From: Symploca sp. SIO3C6 | GTDB lineage: Bacteria > Cyanobacteriota > Cyanobacteriia > Cyanobacteriales > Coleofasciculaceae | Reading direction: 5' to 3' | NCBI GenBank assembly: GCA_010692425.1 | Contig: JAAHHJ010000015.1 | Location: 1 to 64,000, forward strand | Length of the DNA stretch: 64,000 nt | In this document: positions 8,407 to 17,183 of the stretch, in pieces | Position numbering within the stretch: the stretch's first letter is position 1 | Layout: every line of letters starts with the position of its first letter | Translations under genes and position numbers: made by a program | The notes under the pieces: generated by a model | What the model was told of the DNA's origin: nothing | Database searches by the model: none | Seen by the model: the letters and a program-made list of their open reading frames with translations, nothing else

Positions 8407-8478
8407 TATATCTATTTTTTACGACTTACCGCCATCTGGCAAGACATAAATGTCGAATTTTAGTTCATAAAGTTCATA
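8407..8478 (-). promoter_or_regulatory. Upstream repeat core, copy D (before collapsed duplicate)
   Basis: The core at 8439-8478 reads, on the minus strand, CTTTATGAACTAAAATTCGA followed by CATTTATGTC; the half-site starts are again 21 bp apart, the second half-site being altered. CTATTTTTTA next to it matches copy C. It supports the view that regulatory region and coding pair were duplicated together. Confidence 0.5.
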
Positions 8479-8591
8479 TTAATTTGTTCATTAAAGTGAT
8501 ATGGTCTTGGTCAGGAGTATGGTTGACAGTTGTAAAGAACTTGTTTTGTCTATATGATCTGAGAATGAATAGTTTTAAATTGAGCTAAGCT

Positions 8592-9689
8592 ATGAACGTA
8601 GAAGAAGCCTTTAAACTTCTAGATGATTTAGTTTTTGAAAAACAAAAAGAGCGTCTAGAATTCCGAGATAAAGCTATAGTTGTGGGTAGTTTAAAAGGTT
8701 GGACTTATCAAGAAATTAAGGAGAATGATCCTATTTTGAGTAAACTGGACAATACCGTCGAGTTTATAAAAAAATGTCTTGCCTATAAGTTATGGAAGCG
8801 ACTGACAGAAGTGCTAGAGCAAGCTGGTTTTTTAGAGGAGGGAGAGAAAATTGGCAAAAAGAATCTGTGGCTATATGTGGAGCGATTGCAGAAAGATTGC
8901 AGCGAAGAAAAAATAAGACCAGTAATCATTAGAGAGCGCTACAAAATTATCAAAAGTTTAGGTAGCGGAGAGTTGAGTGAGACATATCTGGCTATAGACA
9001 TGGATCTCCCTGACAGCCCTGAGTGTGTCGTCAAGCGATTGCCTAGCGAGTCTAAGGAAACTACAAAAAGATTCAAGAGGGAAGCGCAGGTTCTTCGTCA
9101 ATTAGGCAAGCATGAGCAAATACCAGAATTGTTTGCTCGCTTTGAAAAAGATAAGTACTTCTATTTAATTCATCAGTTTATCGAGGGAAAAATTATTAGC
9201 CAAGAACTAATAGAAAATAAACCCTGGCAAGAGTTACAAGTTATTGAACTAATCAAAGAGATTCTGGAAATTTTAGTGTTTGTCCATCAGCATGATGTTA
9301 TCCACCGCGATATTAATCCTGGAAATTTAATCCGACGCGCTTCCGACGGTAAGATATTTTTGATTAATTTTGGAAGTGTCAAAGAAATTAACCCTGATAC
9401 TGACACCACAATTATTGAGCGTCGTAATCGCTATATGGCGTCGGAAGTGTTTTGTGGTTCACCAAAACCTAATAGTGATATCTATGCAGTGGGGATGATT
9501 AGCATCCAAGCTCTGACAGGATTACATCCTGACAAATTTTCAAAAAGTTCTATCGCAGAATGGCTCTGGCGCGATCGCGTAGAAGTAAGCCCGCAGTTAG
9601 CTGATATCTTAGAGAAGATGGTAAGCTATGATTTTAGGCATCGCTACCAGTCAGCAACAGAAGTGTTGCAAGCTTTGAATAGACTATAA
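8592..9689 (+). CDS. vMAP-type N-terminal domain fused to a probable Ser/Thr pseudokinase
   Basis: 365 residues. The N-terminus (1-115; NVEEAFKLLDDLV, GWTYQEIKEND, YKLWKRLTEVL) resembles the helical domain that opens vWA-MoxR-associated proteins of cyanobacteria. A protein-kinase fold begins near residue 118 (RYKIIKSLGSG). The ATP-anchoring Lys is present (K148 in VVKRL) and the HRD Asp is present (D240). However, the following catalytic Lys is Asn (N242 in HRDINPGN) and the DFG Asp is Asn (N259 in NFG), which should abolish or strongly weaken Mg-ATP phosphotransfer. The next gene, 147 bases on, is an intact kinase; a regulator-kinase pairing is an inference. Confidence 0.85.
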   Translation: MNVEEAFKLLDDLVFEKQKERLEFRDKAIVVGSLKGWTYQEIKENDPILSKLDNTVEFIKKCLAYKLWKRLTEVLEQAGFLEEGEKIGKKNLWLYVERLQKDCSEEKIRPVIIRERYKIIKSLGSGELSETYLAIDMDLPDSPECVVKRLPSESKETTKRFKREAQVLRQLGKHEQIPELFARFEKDKYFYLIHQFIEGKIISQELIENKPWQELQVIELIKEILEILVFVHQHDVIHRDINPGNLIRRASDGKIFLINFGSVKEINPDTDTTIIERRNRYMASEVFCGSPKPNSDIYAVGMISIQALTGLHPDKFSKSSIAEWLWRDRVEVSPQLADILEKMVSYDFRHRYQSATEVLQALNRL

Positions 9690-9836
9690 TACAGAGTCGC
9701 TCTTCTTCGAGATAACTCTCTTCCCATCCCCCCATCTCCTTTTCCTTCCGTATTCTGAACTTCTTCTTCCAGACTAGATTATGTGACACAATGAACATAA
9801 ACTTATAGCAACTAGTCCCTGTCTTGCAGAAAATCC

Positions 9837-12305
9837 ATGCATCCAAATCTAGAGGAAGTTATCGGTGGTCGCTATCGCATCTTCCGTATTTTGGGAAGTG
9901 GAGGGTTTGCTCAGACATACCTAGCTCAAGATGAGCATAAACATAATCGCTGTTGTGTTGTCAAGCTCCTTCAACCTCAATCTTGCCATCCGGGTGTTTT
10001 GGGCAAAGCTCGTGAATTATTTAAGCAGGAAGCTAAAATTCTCCATCAGCTAGGAGACAAACACCCTCAAATTCCACAACTGTTGGCTGACTTTGAGGAA
10101 AATCAACAATTCTATTTAGTTCAGGAGTACATTGAAGGTTATCCCCTGAGTGAAGAACTAACCTGCCATCAGCAAGCAGAGGAGAGCCAAGCTACTTTCA
10201 ATCAGCAACAGGTAATTCAACTACTACGCGATATCCTCGAAATTCTAGAGTTTGTCCATAAGCAAGGTATCATTCACCGCGATATTAAGCCTTCCAATTT
10301 GATGCGGCGTAACTCAGATGGCAAGATAGTTCTGATTGACTTTGGAGCAGTTAAACAAATCGTCAGCTTGGATATTACCTCTTCAGGGGAGATGAGTTCA
10401 ACCCTAGCGATTGGCACCAACGGTTACATGCCTGTGGAACAAATGGAGGGCTATCCACAATTCAACAGCGATATCTATGCGGTGGGAATGGTTGCTATCG
10501 AGGCACTAACTGGTTTAAATCCTCAAAATCTCCCTATTGATCCACAGACTCTTGAAAAAGTCTGGCGCTATTCGGTACCTGATAGAGCGATGCCAAAGGT
10601 TGGCGATGAATTGGCAGAAGTTTTAGATCGAATGGTGCGCCGCAATTTCAATGAGCGCTACCAGTCAGTAACTGAAGTATTGCAGGTATTGAAAGGTTTG
10701 TCTAGCAATGAGCAAGCCCAAACCAAAAAACCATCCCAAACCATAAACTTACCCGAGCCAGCAGCTACAAATAACTTTTGGTTGAGATTAAGACGTTGTT
10801 TAAAGTTGACTCGTTGGTTGGGTTTAGGATTAGCTGCACTTGCTGCCGCTGTCATTTTTCATCACATCAGCCTGATTATAATCTCGAAAACTTGCCCAAT
10901 AAAACTGGGAGACTATATAAGTTGTGGGGAAGAAGCCTTGCTTCAAATCAGCCCACCAGTACCCAAACAAATGGGTGTAGAATTCTTGGCAAATTCTAGC
11001 TACAAACAAGCAGTTGAGTCGCTCATAATATCCTGGAAAGAACAGAGAAAAGACCCAGAAACTTTGATTTACCTGAATAATGCTCTGCTCGAAGCCAGAG
11101 GTGCAAAATACTACACAATTGCTGTTGTAGTTCCCACCTTCTGGAACGAAGACACAAATGTCAACAGTACAGAGATAGCTCAAGAAGTTCTCAGGGGAGT
11201 TGCTCAAGCCCAAACTGAAGTGAATTTGGGTCTGTTTGATACTGATGACCAACTCCTGAAAAATTTCCCTGGCAAAGATTTTCTACAAGGTCAAGCTATT
11301 AACAATAATATCGGACTCAGAATTGTAATCGCTGATGATACCAACAAGGTTGAAGACGCTAGGCAAAGAGCCAAGGCGCTGGCAAAGCAACAAGATATTC
11401 TAGGCGTCATTGGCCACTACACAAGTACATTAACTCTGGCAGCTCTAGATATTTACCAAAAGAATAAATTAGTATTAATTTCTCCAGGCGCTGTAACTGA
11501 AGAGTTATCAGGAGAAAAATTGCTCTCAGGTAAGCCTAAGGATTTTTTCTTCCGAACTGTACCTCGTGCTGAGACATTTTCCAAGTATTTAGCAGAATAC
11601 CTACGCCAAAAAGCTGGTCAGGAAAAAGCAGTAATCTTTTACAATGACAACAGTTCATTTTCCTATTCTTTATGGAGGGAATATACCAAGAGTTTTACAA
11701 AACTCGAAGGCAAGGTCGTAAATATCAGTGAGTATAAGTTGTATAACCCCAACTTCAATGTCAAGAAAGTTTTAGAGGAGGTAAGTAAACAAGGGGAGGC
11801 AACGCTGGTTTTATTTCCAGATGCTCAAGTCAATTATGCTCTTGACAATGCCCTTAATCTGATCAAAGCTAACAACGGTCGTAATTGGATCGCAGGAGGA
11901 TGGACTCTCTACAATCCTAAGACTCTGGCGATCGCAGATTTAAAGCTATTAGAGAAACTAGTATTAGTTGTTCCCTGGCATCCCTTGAACAGCCCTAACC
12001 CAGATTTTTCTAAACATACTCAGAGGCTATGGGGAAAAACAGCGAGTCCCAATACAGCTACAGCCTATGATACAACTCGTGTTTTGATCAAGGCTTTAGA
12101 AACACAAGACAAACCAACGCGTATTGGTATCAAGCAAACCTTGGCAGACCCTAACTTTAGCGCCTATGGGGCGACGGGAAAAATTGAGTTTGACTCCAAC
12201 GGTAATCGCCAGAATCCTCCAGTAAGATTAGTTCATATTGTGCCTTGTAGTAATCGGCAGTATGGTTTAGCATTTGTCCCCATCAACTCTTCATCATGTA
12301 AGTAA
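9837..12305 (+). CDS. Receptor-like Ser/Thr kinase with C-terminal periplasmic-binding domain
   Basis: 822 residues. An N-terminal Pkn2-type kinase domain (about 10-285) has all key residues: the Gly loop (GSGGFAQTY), K43, D149 and K151 of HRDIKPSN, and D168 of DFG. A single transmembrane segment (about 326-350) follows. The C-terminal about 450 residues resemble branched-chain amino-acid-type periplasmic binding proteins (TIAVVVPTF, IVIADDTNKVEDARQRAKAL, ILGVIGHYTS, GATGKIEFDSNGNRQNPP). This gives a cytoplasmic kinase wired to an extracytoplasmic small-molecule sensor. The ligand is unknown. The upstream neighbour is the pseudokinase. Confidence 0.93.
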   Translation: MHPNLEEVIGGRYRIFRILGSGGFAQTYLAQDEHKHNRCCVVKLLQPQSCHPGVLGKARELFKQEAKILHQLGDKHPQIPQLLADFEENQQFYLVQEYIEGYPLSEELTCHQQAEESQATFNQQQVIQLLRDILEILEFVHKQGIIHRDIKPSNLMRRNSDGKIVLIDFGAVKQIVSLDITSSGEMSSTLAIGTNGYMPVEQMEGYPQFNSDIYAVGMVAIEALTGLNPQNLPIDPQTLEKVWRYSVPDRAMPKVGDELAEVLDRMVRRNFNERYQSVTEVLQVLKGLSSNEQAQTKKPSQTINLPEPAATNNFWLRLRRCLKLTRWLGLGLAALAAAVIFHHISLIIISKTCPIKLGDYISCGEEALLQISPPVPKQMGVEFLANSSYKQAVESLIISWKEQRKDPETLIYLNNALLEARGAKYYTIAVVVPTFWNEDTNVNSTEIAQEVLRGVAQAQTEVNLGLFDTDDQLLKNFPGKDFLQGQAINNNIGLRIVIADDTNKVEDARQRAKALAKQQDILGVIGHYTSTLTLAALDIYQKNKLVLISPGAVTEELSGEKLLSGKPKDFFFRTVPRAETFSKYLAEYLRQKAGQEKAVIFYNDNSSFSYSLWREYTKSFTKLEGKVVNISEYKLYNPNFNVKKVLEEVSKQGEATLVLFPDAQVNYALDNALNLIKANNGRNWIAGGWTLYNPKTLAIADLKLLEKLVLVVPWHPLNSPNPDFSKHTQRLWGKTASPNTATAYDTTRVLIKALETQDKPTRIGIKQTLADPNFSAYGATGKIEFDSNGNRQNPPVRLVHIVPCSNRQYGLAFVPINSSSCK

Positions 12306-12538
12306 TTTTTCCTCTATTTTCTCCAAATCAACTTCAGCTAAAGACCAACAAAGTGGACACTTGATTATTAAGAAATATTGAAAAATCCTAGGCTCTCAAC
12401 TGTTTAGTTTAGCTTGGAGTCTTTGTTCTGATTGTCTTTATAAGACTTAACACAGTGAACTTTTTTTCATGTTCGACTACTTATAACTTCTGATTCCTGA
12501 TTCGAAGACTTCCCGCCAAAAAACTGTTTCAGCAAACC

Positions 12539-13009
12539 CTATCGAGATGGAGCAGAACAAAGTAAATCGGCAACTGCTTCATCCGGAAAATCTATGTTGG
12601 GGAATAAATTAATATTCATTTTTCTTTTAATTAGTACAAGGGAGCCAAAACAAGAGGTAAGAATTAAGAACATCAAAGTTGAGATGACTAAAGTATTAGT
12701 AAATGTTAACCAGGGATGCTTAATTCGATTTGTAGGCAGTTGCTTAGCTAAGTTTTGTTCAGGCGTTGTTGTAGGGACACAAAACAAGTTATCTCGTGCA
12801 AAAATCAAAGAATCCTTGGGGTTAGTACAATACTCATTTTTAATTAAGGTAGAAAATTCGGTTTTGATAACATTCAACTGCTCATCTGTGAAAGTAGCTG
12901 TGATCTCTGGAGGGAAATAAGTGAGTAATCGATTTAGATAAGCATCAGTATTTGAATTAACGAAAACATCTGTACTTGATGAAAAGTTTGTCATGATTTT
13001 ATGACTCAT
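12539..13009 (-). CDS. Hypothetical protein with one C-terminal membrane segment
   Basis: 156 residues (151 if the second ATG at 12994 is used). The soluble N-terminal part contains YLNRLLTYFPPEI and FTDEQLNVIKTEFSTLIK, a pattern seen in small cyanobacterial proteins of unknown function. One strongly hydrophobic segment (about residues 102-127) is followed by a Lys/Arg-rich KRKMN. Probably a tail-anchored membrane protein. No clear ribosome-binding site. Not recognised. Confidence 0.55.
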   Translation of the reverse strand: MSHKIMTNFSSSTDVFVNSNTDAYLNRLLTYFPPEITATFTDEQLNVIKTEFSTLIKNEYCTNPKDSLIFARDNLFCVPTTTPEQNLAKQLPTNRIKHPWLTFTNTLVISTLMFLILTSCFGSLVLIKRKMNINLFPNIDFPDEAVADLLCSAPSR

Positions 13010-13223
13010 TGCTTAGATTTTTTCACTACAAATAATTGCAGGAAGAGCTGATGAGTCAAAATTAAGTTGAGTATCAATTTAATTTAGTAAATATGAATAC
13101 GAAACATAGATTTATAAGTGAGGAAGTGGCCATAAATTATTATATTCCGTTCTTAGTAGGCACTTTAACCCTCTGGTAGAATCGAATTGCAGTCGAAGAA
13201 TCTTGAGTATTATTTCACAGTCC

Positions 13224-13634
13224 TTATTTCAAGCAACGGGCACCTTTACCTCGATTGCAATCAAAGCAAAGGGTTTGCAAGTTACTAATGTCATTTTTTC
13301 CGCCCTTGGAAAACGGCAGAATATGATCAACTTCTAGTTTGACTTCTGATGAAATGCGACCACAGAAAACGCATTTATAATTGTCTTTATGCATAACAGA
13401 GACACGAACTGATGGGGGAATGTGGCGCGATCGCTTATTTTTGCCCTGCTTTTGTTTAGATTGGGATTTGGTGGCAGCATATTTCTTAGTATTTTTAGTC
13501 TTTGGCTTTTTCTTAGTATTTTTAGTCTTTGGCTTTTGAGGTTGATCCGCTTTTTGACTATTAGCTGAAGCCACCAAATCCCTAATCATACTCCGCACCA
13601 GTTTTTGTAGTGGGTTGGGAGATTTTTTTACCAT
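13224..13634 (-). CDS. HNH endonuclease-domain protein
   Basis: 136 residues. The C-terminal half is a zinc-ribbon HNH nuclease domain: CVFCG, then LEVDHILPFSKGG (first catalytic His in DHI), NDISNLQTLC and FDCNRGKG. The N-terminal half is basic and disordered, with a directly repeated KPKTKNTKK unit. The start overlaps the stop of the upstream glycine-rich membrane protein in a TAATG arrangement, so translation of the two is probably coupled. Family members include homing-type, phage and toxin nucleases, so the role is open. Confidence 0.88.
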   Translation of the reverse strand: MVKKSPNPLQKLVRSMIRDLVASANSQKADQPQKPKTKNTKKKPKTKNTKKYAATKSQSKQKQGKNKRSRHIPPSVRVSVMHKDNYKCVFCGRISSEVKLEVDHILPFSKGGKNDISNLQTLCFDCNRGKGARCLK

Positions 13635-14035
13635 TACTTCTCAAAAAGTTTCTTCAAACTGTAACCAGCAAGTAAAACTACCGCACCCGCAGCAGCAACA
13701 GGAGCTATAGTAATGCCAACAACTGTTCCAGCTACCAGTAATCCCATGCCACCAACCATTGCAGAAATACCAGCTCCACCTGCAGCACCAACTGCCACTG
13801 CACCTAAAGCCGACACATCCCCTTCTTCTATTGCTTTCTTGGCTCCATAGGCAGCTGTACCAACAACAGCACCAGCTACAGCAACAGGAGCTGTACCAAT
13901 CCCTACTGCGGTTCCTGCTACGGCTAATCCCATACCACCAACGGTTGCAGCAACGCCAGCACCAGCTGCGCTTCCTCCAGCAACGAAAGTTGCACCTTGA
14001 GCCTTATCGATTAATTTTTCTCGGTTTTGTGTCAT
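13634..14035 (-). CDS. Internally duplicated Gly/Ala-rich membrane protein
   Basis: 133 residues made of two homologous halves: VGGMGLAVAGTAVGIGTAPV... ending YGAKKAIEEG, and VGGMGLLVAGTVVGITIAPV... ending YSLKKLFEK. The small-residue helices with GxxxG-like spacing are glycine-zipper-like and should insert into membranes. No signal peptide; a charged N-terminus of about 12 residues precedes the first hydrophobic stretch. It is the first gene of a TAATG-coupled pair with the HNH protein. Function unknown. Resemblance to pore-forming or bacteriocin-like peptides is only compositional. Confidence 0.75.
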   Translation of the reverse strand: MTQNREKLIDKAQGATFVAGGSAAGAGVAATVGGMGLAVAGTAVGIGTAPVAVAGAVVGTAAYGAKKAIEEGDVSALGAVAVGAAGGAGISAMVGGMGLLVAGTVVGITIAPVAAAGAVVLLAGYSLKKLFEK

Positions 14036-14202
14036 TTTTTATCTATTAGTCAAAGTTGAATACAAGGTTGATATACTCAATATCACTGCTGGATGTTTGC
14101 TTTCCAGCTTCATTTTCTGTGAATTAACGATGAACATGTTTGCCTTTAGGCAAAGAGTACCCATCAAGAGAAAATAAATCTAAGTTTAAAAAAAACTTCT
14201 CG

Positions 14203-15411
14203 ATGACTTCAGTCACTCCCAATTCTGCCAAGCACAAACGAGCTAGAGCCTTAAAACCAGGTGCTATACGCCCAGCCAAGGAACTCTGTAGCGAATGTGG
14301 ACTGTGCGATACATATTACATCCACTATGTCAAGGAGGCTTGTGCCTTCCTCAATCAACAGGTTGCCCAACTAGAACAACAAATTCATGGCAGAAGCCGC
14401 AATCTTGATGATCCTGATGATTGCTATTTCGGCGTCAACCAGAAAATGACCGCAGCCCGTAAAATCAAACCTATAGAAGGGGCGCAATGGACAGGAATTG
14501 TGAGCACTATTGCGATCGCAATGCTCAATAGTGGTAAGGTTGAAGGCGTTGTCTGTGTCCAAAATACTAAAGAAGACAGATTTGCTCCGATGCCGATTAT
14601 TGCTCGTACCCCAGAGGAGATTCTGGCAGCGCGAGTGAATAAGCCCACCCTCTCACCTAATCTTTCAGTGTTAGAGCAAGTGGAAAAATCCGGCATGAAA
14701 CGGCTGCTAGTGATTGGTGTCGGTTGTCAAATTCAGGCTCTGCGCACAGTTGAAAAACAGCTTGGTTTAGAAAAACTCTACGTTTTGGGTACGCCCTGTG
14801 TCGATAACGTTACTCGTGCAGGATTGCAAAAATTCCTCGAAACCACTAGCCGCTCTCCAGAAACGGTGGTACACTATGAATTTATGCAAGATTTCCGGGT
14901 TCACTTCAAGCATGAGGATGGTTCCATGGAAAAAGTACCCTTTTTTGGACTAAATACTAAGGAGCTTAAGGATGTTTTTGCCCCTTCTTGCATGAGCTGT
15001 TTTGATTATGTAAACTCCTTAGCAGATTTAGTTGTAGGCTATATGGGGGCTCCTTTCGGGTGGCAATGGATTGTCGTGCGCAACAACAAAGGGCAAGAAA
15101 TGCTGGATATGGTGCAAAACCAGTTGGAAACACAGCCAGTAACCTCCAAGGGAGATAGAAAACAGGCTGTGCAACAAAGCATACCTGCCTATGATCAAGG
15201 CGTTACTCTACCAATGTGGGCAGCCAAAATGATGGGGGTAGTGATTGAGAAAATTGGCCCCAAGGGCTTAGAGTATGCTCGTTTTTCGATAGACTCTCAC
15301 TTCACCCGCAACTATTTATATGTCAAGCGTAATCACCCCGAGAAGTTAGAGGCGCATGTTCCAGACTATGCTAAGCGAATTGTCGAGCAGTATAAGTTGC
15401 CTGATTCCTAA
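14203..15411 (+). CDS. bciB: Ferredoxin-dependent divinyl (proto)chlorophyllide 8-vinyl reductase family protein (BciB/Slr1923 type)
   Basis: A Coenzyme F420 hydrogenase/dehydrogenase beta-subunit family enzyme. In cyanobacteria the Slr1923-type member reduces the 8-vinyl group of divinyl chlorophyll precursors; the plant homologue is 7-hydroxymethyl chlorophyll a reductase. The Fe-S motif CSECGLC (C29, C32, C35) stands near the N-terminus, and APSCMSCFDYVN supplies further Cys. Also seen are VIGVGCQIQALR and the flavin-region LADLVVGYMGAPFGWQW. I use the ATG at 14203 (402 residues, close to about 400 for Slr1923); the upstream in-frame ATG at 14140 adds an unrelated 21-residue extension. The stop overlaps tail-to-tail with the pentapeptide-repeat gene. 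Confidence 0.9.
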   Translation: MTSVTPNSAKHKRARALKPGAIRPAKELCSECGLCDTYYIHYVKEACAFLNQQVAQLEQQIHGRSRNLDDPDDCYFGVNQKMTAARKIKPIEGAQWTGIVSTIAIAMLNSGKVEGVVCVQNTKEDRFAPMPIIARTPEEILAARVNKPTLSPNLSVLEQVEKSGMKRLLVIGVGCQIQALRTVEKQLGLEKLYVLGTPCVDNVTRAGLQKFLETTSRSPETVVHYEFMQDFRVHFKHEDGSMEKVPFFGLNTKELKDVFAPSCMSCFDYVNSLADLVVGYMGAPFGWQWIVVRNNKGQEMLDMVQNQLETQPVTSKGDRKQAVQQSIPAYDQGVTLPMWAAKMMGVVIEKIGPKGLEYARFSIDSHFTRNYLYVKRNHPEKLEAHVPDYAKRIVEQYKLPDS

Positions 15412-15899
15412 GGCAGTTTTGCTCCCACTAGGTTTGCTTGCTCCAGGTTGGTTCCTGTCAAATTAGCATCAGTTAAATCAGCTCCGCTCAAGTCGGCTTG
15501 CTTGAGGTTAATTCCTTGGAGATTAGCCTGCTTGAGCTGGGCATTGCGCAAATTAACCTGAGAAAAGACAGCTTCACTAAAATTGGCTCCAGTTAAGTCT
15601 GCTCCACTCAAATTAGTGTTAATTAAATCAGCTTGTCCTAAATCTGCTCCCCTTAAATTGGCGCCACTAAGATTTGTTTCCCGCAAGTCTGCCGCACGCA
15701 AGTTAGCTCCTTGGAGATTAGCTTGTTGCAAATTCGCTTTCTTTAAAATCGCAGAACTCAGTTGAGCTTGTTGTAAGTTAGCCTTGCTCAAGTTTACCTC
15801 GCTCAAGTTGCTCCAAACAAGGTCTACTTGAGACAAGTTAATCTGTTTACAATTGTGATCTTCCTGGTTATAGTGATGCTTGAGATCCTGAGTTTTCAC
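15408..15899 (-). CDS. Pentapeptide-repeat protein
   Basis: 163 residues. After about 20 N-terminal residues almost the whole chain is A(D/N)LxX pentapeptides (SQVDLVWSNLSEVNLSKANL, GANLRAADLRETNLSGANL), which fold as a right-handed quadrilateral beta-helix. The family is greatly expanded in cyanobacteria; few members have known functions. GTG start with GGAG 8 bases upstream. Convergent with bciB, sharing the last three bases. No signal peptide, so cytoplasmic. Confidence 0.9.
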   Translation of the reverse strand: MKTQDLKHHYNQEDHNCKQINLSQVDLVWSNLSEVNLSKANLQQAQLSSAILKKANLQQANLQGANLRAADLRETNLSGANLRGADLGQADLINTNLSGADLTGANFSEAVFSQVNLRNAQLKQANLQGINLKQADLSGADLTDANLTGTNLEQANLVGAKLP

Positions 15900-16141
15900 T
15901 GCGTTTCTCCCCTTTTTGTCGCTATCTTATGGCAAGGCACACAGGTAAATTCTGTAACATAGATCACAAACATCAATCTCTCTAAAGATATAGAAAAACT
16001 AGATATAAGAAGTTAATTACTGTTTTTATCATGTGTAGTTGAAGATTTTTCTAAATTTTATTTAGCATTTGCAAATATGTCTTTACTGTAGAAGGCTATT
16101 ATAGCAGTCGCCACAACTGTTAGGAAACTTTCTTGTTCCCT

Positions 16142-16172
16142 GTTAAGAGTTAAGAGTTAAGAGTTAAGAGTT
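16142..16172. repeat. Heptanucleotide tandem repeat (GTTAAGA)n
   Basis: Four consecutive 7-bp units. Arrays of different heptamers occur at 23704, 41524 and 43621. This matches the short tandemly repeated heptamers (STRR) described from cyanobacteria. The surrounding gap 15900-16417 holds no recognisable gene. Confidence 0.7.
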
Positions 16173-16417
16173 CCCTTTGAATCAAAATAGGATTTCCTGA
16201 TCTGAGATGTCTGTTGCTATACCTATAGAAAGATATTACCCCGGACTTTGCCACACTAATGTCCAGGGTAATCAGGAGAAATGATATTAATGGATTGTTG
16301 ACAATTGTGAATAATGCTACTGAAGCTTCTTGCCAGAAAACAGACTGGAGGAACTCTCACTCAATGCTACAGTGAAGCTGCTACAAGCACAAAGATTACT
16401 ACATTCCAATGACTCGA

Positions 16418-16519
16418 TCAAGGCAGTTGTGAAAAGAGGTGAATCAGAATTGGTGCTGTGAACAGTAGAGCAATATCTAAGATGACAATGGTTGCAAAGC
16501 GAATTTGTTCAGTGTTCAT
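16418..16519 (-). CDS. Possible 33-residue single-pass membrane peptide
   Basis: A short frame, ATG to TGA, encoding MNTEQIRFATIVILDIALLF... to the end FSQLP. Residues 8-29 are one hydrophobic helix with a single internal Asp and a Pro. AGGAG ends 10 bases before the ATG, an unusually good ribosome-binding site for this window. Size and layout are those of the small single-helix subunits of photosystem, cytochrome or NDH-1 complexes, but I cannot match it to a named one. No close neighbour on the same strand. Confidence 0.45.
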   Translation of the reverse strand: MNTEQIRFATIVILDIALLFTAPILIHLFSQLP

Positions 16520-16817
16520 ACTGCAACTTCTCCTATACTAACCTCTAGCGTTGGTCTCAACTGTTGAATGCTGTAGGTCACTAATTTAGTATGCTTCAAT
16601 GGTAGTTTACTGTATATGGGTTTACGTCTAACCATGGAAATAGTGGGCTTCTATCGTAAGGCAGAATTATGATCGATACCTTTGCCAAAAGATAGAACAA
16701 ATAAAATGTTACTTGTGTAACTTACAAAAGTCTCATATACTCAAACATACTGAAAAATTATAACTAATAATGTTGGAATATATTTTATCCTAGCAAGTCG
16801 GCAATGAATGAAGTCTC
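16520..16817. other. Intergenic, upstream of both the small peptide and the response regulator
   Basis: A divergent gap of about 300 bases. It must hold the promoters for both directions. No operator or terminator stands out. Confidence 0.4.
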
Positions 16818-17183
16818 ATGACTACTGTCCTAGTCGTTGAAGATACTTTAACAGATCTACAAATCATCTACAGTTGTTTACAACAGGCAGACCTCAAAGT
16901 TTTGACGGCTAACACTGTAGAAGCAGCGCGACAACAAATTAATATCTATAAACCGGATCTTATAATTCTGGACGTTGTACTACCAGATCAAAGTGGTTTC
17001 GAGTTCTGCCGTGAACTAAAATCTGATCCAGGCACAAGAACTATCCTCATTATCCTTTACTCCCATAAAAGAGGAACAATGGATCAATTTTGGGGCATGA
17101 AACAGGGAGCCGATGCTTACCTAGTCAAGCCTATTGATCAAGAAGAACTCTTACGAACTCTCAGACAGTTGCTTAGAGCTTAA
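16818..17183 (+). CDS. Single-domain response regulator (CheY-like)
   Basis: 121 residues comprising only a receiver domain. Acidic pocket in VVEDT, phospho-acceptor D52 in IILDVVLPD, Ser in ILYSHKRG at the usual Thr/Ser place, and K104 in YLVKP. No output domain, so it acts by protein-protein contact, as PilH/PatA-type or phosphorelay proteins do. No histidine kinase lies nearby; its partner is unknown. Confidence 0.92.
   Translation: MTTVLVVEDTLTDLQIIYSCLQQADLKVLTANTVEAARQQINIYKPDLIILDVVLPDQSGFEFCRELKSDPGTRTILIILYSHKRGTMDQFWGMKQGADAYLVKPIDQEELLRTLRQLLRA

Noticed and set aside
13759-14049. Plus-strand Gln/Leu-rich reading frame
   Set aside because: Antisense to the glycine-zipper gene; low-complexity content follows from its Gly/Ala codons.
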